A stretch of DNA of 64,000 nucleotides from VYFG01 sp965221795 (lineage in GTDB: Bacteria; Pseudomonadota; Gammaproteobacteria; Arenicellales; Poriferihabitantaceae): assembly GCA_965221795.1 (NCBI GenBank), contig OZ244914.1, forward strand, positions 3,472,001 to 3,536,000. The letters run 5' to 3'. Each line of letters starts with the position of its first letter. Within the stretch, counting starts at the first letter, position 1. The position numbers and the translations under genes are program-made. Below the pieces are notes generated by a model, which was given only the letters and a program-made list of their open reading frames with translations, ran no database searches and was not told where the DNA came from. This document shows, in pieces, positions 57,059 to 64,000 of this stretch.

Positions 57059-57574
57059 ATGTCTTCATTCTACGGAGAATCGACTGCCCGACTCTGGTGG
57101 CTGTTCCAGTTTCTGTTTTGTTGGTTGCTGCAAGGAGTAGCTCTTTATTATCAATATGTTCTGGACCAACTTCCATGCGTTCTCTGCATCCATGTCCGGA
57201 TGCTCTTGTTTGCTCTGGCGATGGTCAGCCTGTTCGGGGTGTTTCTTTTCCGTACGCGAACAAATGGAATTTTCCTGTTTACCTCGGCTTTGATCTGGTT
57301 ATGGCTAGCGGAAAGATCCTACCAACTCTTGGGTACCGAGCGTGGCTGGATACTGGGCGAATGCCAAATGCAATCGGGATTGCCTGCATGGCTCGCACTG
57401 GAAGAATGGCTGCCTTGGCTGTTCAGAATTCATGAACCTTGCGGATATACACCGCTCCTCATTCCCGGGGTAACCATGGCCGAAGCATTGATCGTAATTT
57501 GCCCGGCTATGTTCCTGGTCAGTGGGATATGGTTGACCGCATATTTCCGGGCCCGACCCCCACGATATGGATAG
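57059..57574 (+). CDS. dsbB: disulfide bond formation protein DsbB
   Basis: 171 residues with four membrane helices. The first redox pair is in QLPCVLCIHVRMLLF, after the second helix. The second pair is the cysteines in LGECQMQSGLP and HEPCGYTPLLI of the periplasmic loop. DsbB reoxidises DsbA and passes electrons to ubiquinone. The gene ends 8 bases before the convergent arsJ remnant. Confidence 0.88.
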   Translation: MSSFYGESTARLWWLFQFLFCWLLQGVALYYQYVLDQLPCVLCIHVRMLLFALAMVSLFGVFLFRTRTNGIFLFTSALIWLWLAERSYQLLGTERGWILGECQMQSGLPAWLALEEWLPWLFRIHEPCGYTPLLIPGVTMAEALIVICPAMFLVSGIWLTAYFRARPPRYG

Positions 57575-57582
57575 ACATCCGG

Positions 57583-58233
57583 TCACACCATACTGGGAAC
57601 CGAGGCTCCCGGTTTTCTTGGCAAGAAAACCGATATCACTGTGGTCAGTCCGATCAGTATCGTAGAAGCCAGTAAACAAGCTTCCATCCCGTGAACCTGA
57701 AAAAGCCAGCCAGACAAGACGGTTCCGAACAATCTTCCTGCGGCATTGGCCATATAATAGAACCCGATGTCCAGCGATACGCCATCATGGGTTGCATAGT
57801 GGACAATGAGGTAGCTGTCTCAAGACGAATTCAGGGCAAAGCAAACCCCAAAGATCAGCAGCCCTCCCAGCAGCCCCAACATTGGGTAGAAATCCAGTGC
57901 CAACGACCCATAGATCGCCAGTGGAAACAGTGTCAGTATGGCCGCCCAAATAGACGCATGAAAGCCGTGTGGTGGGGCACCGTCCCGGCTACGCACCATA
58001 GCGGGTGCAACTGATTGGACAATGCCGTAACCCATAATCCAAAAAGCCTCCGAACTGCCAATGGTCTCAGTTGCCAATGGCGACAAGGTATACCGGCAGG
58101 GCTACGACGAACCAGACATCTCTTGCACAAACAGAAAAAGCCGGGCACCGGACAGGAGATTGATATGCCGGCTTTCGGAGAAGATTTCTGTAAATTTCGG
58201 CTATCCACTGGACTTGCCAAGATTTTTTTGGGC
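57583..58233 (-). pseudogene. arsJ: arsJ 3' fragment (organoarsenical efflux permease)
   Basis: Minus-strand pieces follow ArsJ in order: PKFTEIFSESRHINLLSGAR, then after a frameshift ARDVWFVVALPVYLV, then WIMGYGIVQSVAPAMV, FGVCFALNSS, a TGA stop, DSYLIVHYATHDGVSLDIGF, YYMANAAGRLFGTVLSGWLF and a normal end at 57583. So there are at least one frameshift and two stops (58200 region TAG, 57820 region TGA). The start of the gene is 5 kb away at 63378-63823, separated by nested transposons. ArsJ is an MFS permease that exports 1-arseno-3-phosphoglycerate made by the partner GAPDH. Confidence 0.8.
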
Positions 58234-58635
58234 CCCTTTTCCAGTGTGAGGTGCAACACCCTGTAAGCCGCTGGCTGGTGAGCTGACAAGCCGATTGCGG
58301 CGGGTCAGAGGATGGTCAACCATCTCTGTTTACCACCAACGGAGAATGGTCATGCCCGTAGGCTACCACCACCGGACCCCTGCCGAACGATGCCAGATTC
58401 ACGCCCGGTTGCATCGGGGGTGGTCGAAACGGGAGATGGCCCGCGATCTGGGACGGGATCTCGCGGGAGACCTCGCGCCACCGTGGTCAGCGAGGCGACC
58501 GTCACCCGCAGGCCGACCTCCAGGCCACGGCCCGGCGTCAGGAAGCGTCGGCGGTGCCCCGGCAGAGGACGCCCGAGCGCTGGGCGGTCGCGGAAGAACG
58601 GTTGCAGGAAGGATGGAGCTCGGAGCAGGTCGCCC
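58234..58635 (+). mobile_element. IS30-family element, copy A, 5' fragment
   Basis: It begins with the terminal sequence CCCCTTTTCCAGTGTGAGGT next to arsJ. The transposase start (58353) reads MPVGYHHRTPAERCQIHAR then LHRGWSKREMARDLG. In another frame TPERWAVAEERLQEGWSSEQV follows. It is cut near 58635, where IS5 copy C begins in the opposite direction. Confidence 0.8.
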
Positions 58636-59327
58636 GCCATTCCCCGGAGCCAATTCCTTCCCGGATGGTCAGCCGATTGCCGATGCCCGATCACGGGCTC
58701 CATCGCCTGCCGCCGTCGCCGGCACTGCTTCCGCCGTCGGCTCACGAGGCCTCGCCGCTGCCCGGACCGGGATACAGTAGCCTCGCCCGCGCCATCCCGC
58801 CCAGGAGGAAGTGGCTCCGGTGCAGAAGGGCCGGGGCCTGCAGGCGGTACCGCGGGTTCCGGCCCTTCTGCTCCGGCGCCAGTAACCGCCGGGCCATCGC
58901 CCGTTCGTCCGCAAACCCCCGCTCCCGATGACGCTTGACCGGACGGTTCATCCGGTGCCGTGGCCGGGCAGGGGCAACCCGGTTCGCCCGCCTCGTCCGA
59001 GGGTGGGGGCACCGGCTGCAGAGACTCCCGCTCGACCATCCAACGCATGGGCTGGCCGGGACTACCACGGTCGGGGCCGTACCGCACACCGAAGGTCTCG
59101 TCGAATCGGGACCCGTTCCGGGTCCCGGCCCGGCGAACCCGCGCATGGCGCGGATCCAGCCGATTTTCCAGGCGATTTCGGAACCGATCGTGGGATTCGG
59201 TACCCGCACAGGGTCTGGGGCGCAGGTGGTCATCGGAAATGGCAAGGAAGGGAGCGTCCATGAGTCCAGATCCGGCCATTGGAATCCATACTTTCAGGGA
59301 ATATATTCCCGCATATTCAGATCGTGA
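58636..59327 (-). mobile_element. IS5-family element, copy C, internally deleted
   Basis: Minus-strand pieces match copies A and B: MDAPFLAISDDHLRPRPC, SRFDETFGVRYGPDRG, SLQPVPPPSDEAGEPG, later RKQCRRRRQAMEPVIGHRQS and ADHPGRNWLRGMAGDLL. The middle of the catalytic domain is missing. Its left end near 59312-59327 carries the TCTGAATA-type terminal motif. Confidence 0.75.
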
Positions 59328-59389
59328 CCGATGAATTTGGGATTTTTCAAGGTCGATTATATACTTGAATAACCAAAAATGAAATTAGT

Positions 59390-60741
59390 CCCCGGATCCA
59401 GTCCGAAGTGCAACCGCGCTGCGATCCCGGAATGAGGGCGTAGCCCGAAGGGAGGGATATCGCGGCGGCGACCGAAAAATTCGCGCTTCGAACGCTGTTT
59501 TTCGGCCCCGGATGGCACCAATCTCGACTGCCGGCGATCCTGACCGAAGCCATTGACCCATGCAAGGGCGAACTCGGGACCTGGAGGCCGAGCGAAGCCG
59601 CTCCGGTGAATCACCAGAGGGCCCATAGTGCCGGGTTCGACGGGGAACCGCGGGCCGCGTCAGGGGGGAGCCAACCCACGGGCAAAGACCTCTGCCGGGG
59701 TGCGGTATCCCAGGACCTTCCGAGGCCGACGGTGGAGCCGGTCCTCCACCGCCCGTACCGGCGCTGCCGTCACCGGGCGGCAGTCGGTCCCCTTCGGGAA
59801 GGATTGGTGCACCCGGCCGTTGGGATGCTCGTTGAGGCCCCGTTCCCGGGAAGGGTACGGGGTAGCGAAGGTAAAGCCCGCAGGGCGCTTCGCCGCGATG
59901 TCTCGCGAACTCCTGGCCGTGGTCGGCGGTGCTGGGGTGGACCCGATCCCGAACCGGCCTCATGCGCCGGGTAATGGCTTCGGTCACGGCGGAGGCCGTC
60001 TTGCCTTCGATCCACTCCAGGAACCGAAACTTCGAGCCCCGATCGACGGCCGACACCCGCGCCCCCCGGTGCCGGGCACCGATGATCGGGTCGAGCTCCC
60101 CGTCTCCCATCCGGCTCTTCTCCTCGACCACGGCCGGACGTTCCGCCAGGTCGACCCGATCGGGAAGGTGACCCCGACCCGCATGGCGGCCGCCGCGCCC
60201 GTTCGGCTTCTGGCCCCGATGGCGCCGGTGCCGATACCGGGTCCCTCCGGCCGGCCGATCGGCCCGCACCTGCGGATCGATCCACTCTGTCCCCGCCATC
60301 CCTTCCCCCGGCAACCGAACCCGGCCCGCGATCGGCTCCGGGCTCCAGCCTTCCGGCCGCCGGTCCTCGACCACCGCCCAGCGCTCCGGGGTCCTCTGCC
60401 GGGGCACCGCCGACGCGTCCTGGTGCCGGGCCACGGCCTGGCGGTCGGCCGGTGGGTGCCGGTCGCCTCGCAGGCCACCGTGGCCCGAGGTCTCGCGCGA
60501 GATCGTCCCGAGATCCCGGTCCGAGGTCACGGGCCATCTCGCGTTTCGACCACCCCCGATGCAACCGGGCGTGAATCTGGCATCGTTCGGCATCGGTCCG
60601 AGGGTGGTAACCTACGGGCATGGCAATCCTCCGTTCGGGATCAACCGAGATGGTTGGCCATCCTCTGGCCCACTGCAAGTGGCTTGTCAGCTCAAAAGCC
60701 AGCGGCTTACGGGGGGTTGCACCTCAAACTGGAAAAGGGGA
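59390..60741 (-). mobile_element. IS30-family element, copy B, frameshifted transposase
   Basis: The ends are GGATCCAGTCCGAAGTGCAAC (left, near 59394) and TTGCACCTCAAACTGGAAAA (right, near 60717), imperfect inverted repeats shared with copies A and C. The transposase starts at about 60621 with MPVGYHPRTDAERCQIHARL. It shifts frame into TISRETSGHGG, then shows TPERWAVVEDRRPEGWSPEP, RMGDGELDPIIGARHRGARV and TADHGQEFARHRGE. The C-terminal NENTNG-type region is in yet another frame. It is inactive. Confidence 0.8.
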
Positions 60742-60994
60742 GTTGATAAGAATCAGATTTTTATGCTTCAAACGCTATCCATGGGTGCAGATATATTATA
60801 TCATTGATTATATGAGATAAATTAAGAAAATGGTCACTTAGATATCCCCTGAAAAAGCCGTCACGAAGGGTAAACGGAGTGGGAACTTAGTCGGCAAACG
60901 GTCTTGTGCAAGACGAGTTGCGGGCCGGCCCGACCGCGGCCGCACGGGGGCGGTCCGATAGTCGGCCGTGTGCGTGTGTCTGAATCTGACCCTG
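60742..60994. other. spacer between IS30 copy B and the third secreted-protein gene
   Basis: No gene is seen. A GC-rich palindromic stretch near 60925-60960 (CGGCC and GGCCG blocks) could form a hairpin after the gene read on the minus strand. Confidence 0.4.
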
Positions 60995-61139
60995 TCAGAA
61001 ACTCATGACCAAGCCAACGCTGGCCTTGGTCGGGTCCTTGCCGAAGCCCGCTTGCACGGTGGCCCCACCGCCAAGGTCAGGCGTGGCACCGGCACCAGAC
61101 CTTTCACCATCGGCGTGGGCGGGCCATGAACCCGGCGAG

Positions 61140-61719
61140 TCAGGACGCCGTCTGGACGCAGTTTCTGACGATGGGACGCTTGGCAACAACCGGGAGGCGA
61201 GTTGGGTCAGTTTCCCCCTCGACGTCATCGACAAACACCGTTGCGGCGTAACGGGTGTTCGCTTGCAGGCTCTGAAAGGTGACCGTTTGGGCCGGCACGG
61301 TCTGAGTGTTGTAACCCAGGACACTGTAGAAGCTATGGGCCAAATTACCTTCACCATCGACCAGTCCGAGAAGGTACGAGGCACTGGTGGCGGTGCCGAA
61401 CGCCAAGACGGTCTGGCCATCAGCCTTCACGTAGCCTGCGTTCACCTGATCCAGGCCCAATTCGCTTACGCTCACTGTGACTGCGTTGCTTGTCGTCGCT
61501 GGTGTCGCGCGAGTGAACCAACTGGGGTAGGTTTTCGTGTCACCAGGTGTGATGGTCATGCGGTTGGCATTGATGGTGCCTCTATTTGGCGGGCAGACAC
61601 CACTTCCAACCATCTGCGCATGCGTTGTCATCGGCAAGGCGATCAGTGCCGCCAGTGTGGCGACGAGGGCCGTCAGGCGTTTATGGGGGGGGGGGGGGGG
61701 GAATCTTCCGCATGGTCAT
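61140..61719 (-). CDS. phase-variable secreted FN3-like protein, copy 3 (OFF at this tract length)
   Basis: The ATG at 61719 has GGAG four bases upstream and reads MTMRKI into a 17-C tract. With 17 C the frame ends at TAA (61681-61683). With 16 C it reads polyproline then HKRLTALVATLAALIAL, PMTTHAQ, a clean signal peptide. The mature part is FN3-like and ends in VTFQSLQANTRYAATVFVDD, matching the NTRY motif of copies 1 and 2. It lacks their cysteine tail. It stops at 61140, but another frame continues to 60995 as GGGATVQAGFGKDPTKA then SVGLVMSF, like the last strand of an outer-membrane barrel. Confidence 0.62.
61685..61701 (-). repeat. poly-C tract (17 C on coding strand) in signal-peptide n-region of copy 3
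   Basis: Plus-strand G17. Loss of one base, or gain of two, puts the start codon in frame with the signal peptide. Confidence 0.9.
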
Positions 61720-62037
61720 GCCTCCAAGGTTAAAGTTGTTCGCGCAGCGATTAAACCAGCTTCACCCGCAAAATGCAAGGGAAATTTCAAGCCGGCCGCT
61801 ACCGAAACTCTCCATCTTCTTTCTAACGGCCGGGCCGGGCACGTCAACCTTGATCCTTTCCTTCATCTCGGCCCTGGTCGGCTGGCAGCCGATCCGGCTG
61901 TTTCGTTACTTTCGTATGTAATTCCCTTTTTTTTGCATCAGGATCAGGTTCGAAAGCTAGACTAGGGAAAGTGCAATAGTCATGATCAGGATAGCCCCCC
62001 GAAACCCAAACCCACCGAGTAGGATCGCTCCAAGAAA
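61720..62037. other. upstream region of copy 3
   Basis: No gene is recognised. I found no copy of the GGTAGTGGC inverted repeat that bounds cassettes 1 and 2. Confidence 0.45.
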
Positions 62038-63377
62038 CCCCAGTTCCAGTCCGAAGTGCAACAGCGCCGCGATCCCTCCCTTCGGGCTACGCCCTCATTC
62101 CGGGATCGCGGCGGCGACCAAAAAATTCGCGCTGCGAGCACTTCTTTTCGGTCCCGGATGGCAGCCATCTCGACTTCTGGCGATCCTGACCGAAGCCATC
62201 GGCCAATACAAGGGCGAGCTCCGGAGCTGGAGGCCGAGCGAAGCCGCTCCGGTGGATCACCAGAGGGCCCGGAGTGCCGGGGTCGAGGGGCGACCGTGGG
62301 CCGCGTCAGGGGGGAGCCAACCCACGGGCAAAGACCTCCGCCGGAGTGCGGTACCCCAGGACCTTCCGAAGCCGACGGTGGAGTCGGTCCGCCACCGCCC
62401 GCACCTGCGCAGGGGTCACCTGGCGGAAGTCCGTCCCGTTCGGGAAGTACTGGCGTACCAGGCCGTTGGTATGCTCGTTCCGGCCCCGTTCCCAGGAGTG
62501 GTAGGGGGTGGCAAAGGTTGAAGCCCGCATCGAGCTTCGGTGCGATCTCCCGATGCCTCGCGAACTCCTTGCCGTGATCCGCCGTGCAGATGTGGACCTG
62601 GTCCCGGATCGGCCCCAGACGCCGGGTGAGCGCCGCGGTCACTGCCGCCGCGGTCTTGCCTTCCACCCACTCCAGAAAGGGAAACTTCGAGCCCCGATCC
62701 ACGGCCGATACCAGGGCGCCCCGGGGTCTCGCGCCAAGGATCGGTTCCCGCTCCCAATCGCCGATCCGGCTCTTCTCCGCCACCACCGAAGGTCGCTCCG
62801 CAAGGTCGACCCGATCGGGAATGTGGCCGCGTCCGGCAGGACGGCCGCCGCGCCCGTTCGGCTGCTGGCCCCGACGTCGCCGGCACCGGTACCGCGTCCC
62901 TCCGGCCTGCCGGTCGGCCCGCACCTGCGGGTAGATCCACTCCTTGCCCGCCATCCCTTCACCCTGCTGCCGGTACCGGCCCGAGATCTGCTCCGGGCTC
63001 CAGCCTTCCTGCAGCCGGTCCTCGACCACCGCCCAGCGCTCGGGGGTCCTCTTCCGGGGCACCGCCGACGCTTCCTGACGCCGAGCCGTGGCCTGGCGGT
63101 CGCCTCGCTGACCACGGTGGCGCGAGGTCTCGCGCGAGATCGTCGCGGGAGCCCGTCCGAGGTCGCGGGCCATCTCCCGTTTCGACCACCCCCGATGCAA
63201 AAGGGCATGAATCTGGCATCGTTCGGCATGGGTCAGGGGGTGGTAACCTACGGGCATGACAATCCTCCGTTCGTGATCAACCGAGATGGTTGGCCATCAT
63301 CTGGCCCACCGCAAGCAACTTTTCAGCTCACCAGCCAGCGGCTTACAGGATGTTGCACCTCACACTGGAAAAGGGGG
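62038..63377 (-). mobile_element. IS30-family element, copy C, nearly complete
   Basis: The left end CCAGTTCCAGTCCGAAGTGC (near 62039) and right end GTTGCACCTCACACTGGAAA (near 63352) form imperfect inverted repeats. The transposase starts at the ATG at 63257. The helix-turn-helix MPVGYHPLTHAERCQIHALL is followed by TISRETSRHRG and SRIGDWEREPILGARPRGAL, then TADHGKEFARHREIAPKLD. The frame changes near 62525, where ATPYHSWERGRNEHTNGLVR and PNGTDFRQVT complete the DDE domain to GYRTPAEVF. One frameshift separates it from an intact gene. It cuts arsJ. Confidence 0.85.
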
Positions 63378-63823
63378 AAAAAGCCCACTCCTCTGAGTGC
63401 ATTTTTTGAGCCGGTCAGAATGGTCCCCCAATGGTACAGCTTGTCAGACGCATTTTCCGGCACAAACATTTTGACCGAACTCTTTGCGCTCATCTTATTG
63501 AGGTCTTTGGCAATTCCGGACAATGCCTGTGCAGCCATTACCCATAGAACTGTCAGGGAAGGGGCGGGGAGTAGGAGGCCAATGTTCATCGTCCGGTTGA
63601 GACCAATCCTTGCTCCTATCCATCTACCTACCAAATTGGTCACCATGCCGAAAAATTCGTAGAACAGGAAAAGTAGTGCGATTTCCAATGGCGCATAACC
63701 AAGTTGGTGAAAATACAATACGACCAACATCCAGAGTGCTCCATCCGTGAGAGTAAAGGCCCAACAGTTCCCGGTTATGACCAGATACTGTCGAGTTTGC
63801 ATGTTGGGTATGGAAGCACTCAT
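63378..63823 (-). pseudogene. arsJ: arsJ 5' fragment (organoarsenical efflux permease)
   Basis: It starts at the ATG at 63823. The intact N-terminal part reads QYLVITGNCWAFTLTDGALW, LYFHQLGYAPLEIALLFLFY, EFFGMVTNLVGRWIGARIGL and MAAQALSGIAKDLNKMSAKS. It breaks off at SKNALRGVGFF where IS30 copy C begins. SGIAKDLNKMSAKS is a strong ArsJ signature. About 30 residues are missing before the 3' fragment at 57583-58233. It is preceded by the GAPDH partner with only 6 bases between. Confidence 0.85.
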
Positions 63824-63829
63824 AACCCT

Positions 63830-64000
63830 TTATTTCATACGAAACTCTGGCCGGCCAGCCACCAACCGAGCGAGTTAGACGATTCGATTGGCATAGCTCC
63901 ACTCATTATTGGCATAGCTCCACTCATTGTCGTATCAGGCATACAGTTTGACCTGGGTATGGTCAATCACCATGGTGGAGAGCGCATCAATGATACTCGA
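63830..64000 (-). pseudogene. ArsJ-associated glyceraldehyde-3-phosphate dehydrogenase, 3' end (partial, damaged)
   Basis: The minus strand reads SSIIDALSTMVIDHTQVKLY A-stop YDNEWSYAN, the conserved end of GAPDH. The tryptophan of AWYDNEW is replaced by TGA (63935-63937). NEWSYAN is then repeated by a 21-bp tandem duplication, a second stop (TAA, 63875-63877) follows, and the tail LARLVAGRPEFRMK ends at 63830. In ArsJ operons this enzyme makes 1-arseno-3-phosphoglycerate. The 5' part lies beyond the window. Confidence 0.8.

Noticed and set aside
59770..60678. 302-codon frame rich in Gly, Arg and Pro
   Set aside because: Only its first 35 or so residues are the IS30 N-terminus; the rest is the wrong frame of the broken transposase.
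1..64000. tRNA, rRNA or riboswitch genes
   Set aside because: I looked for cloverleaf-like and conserved rRNA segments and saw none I could support by eye.

Overview
The window looks like the chromosome of a gammaproteobacterium. It has a complete System I cytochrome c maturation operon (ccmABCDEFGHI), an mtaD-ubiG-gph-panC operon, glcDEF, acs, a TRAP transporter, dsbB and a pst-phoU locus with phoB-phoR beside it. I did not try to fix the genus. Core genes are tightly packed, often with ATGA start/stop overlaps. They are separated by islands of decayed, visibly GC-richer insertion sequences, a pattern seen in genomes where transposons have been spreading and decaying.

Layout. 1-2029: a metallophosphoesterase entering from the left edge. 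2160-5413: decayed IS5-family copies, one interrupted by a better preserved IS427-group element. 6078-7166: an Rpn/YhgA-type nuclease. 8700-9594: a small mobile cassette carrying a secreted protein behind an 18-C tract. 10128-17895: bactofilin and the ccm operon. 18016-28835: dinB, a DUF3047-like protein, panC, gph, ubiG, mtaD, two hydrolase/sulfhydrylase genes, paiB and a 2-hydroxyacid dehydrogenase. 29183-35799: a type III restriction-modification locus. Its mod gene has an in-frame G20 tract and its res gene is split by a second copy of the mobile cassette. 35843-47256: a small membrane protein, an amidase, a TRAP transporter, glcDEF and acs. 47256-48769: a tandem duplication carrying coiled-coil membrane proteins. 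48822-57574: an esterase, phoBR, pstSCAB, phoU and dsbB. 57583-64000: an arsenic locus (GAPDH-arsJ) wrecked by nested IS30 and IS5 elements, with a third homopolymer-controlled secreted protein among them.

The most interesting theme is length-variable poly-C/poly-G tracts. Three secreted proteins carry the tract inside the n-region of the signal peptide, where it encodes polyproline. In all three the tract length given here puts the start codon out of frame with the body (OFF). In mod the tract is in frame (ON). Two of the three secreted-protein genes sit in non-autonomous mobile cassettes with matching terminal inverted repeats, an internal -10 box and an internal terminator. The one inside res has a perfect 8-bp target duplication, and its precise removal would restore an intact res frame. 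The window therefore suggests a mobile, phase-variable secreted-protein cassette that has inactivated the nuclease of a phase-variable methyltransferase.
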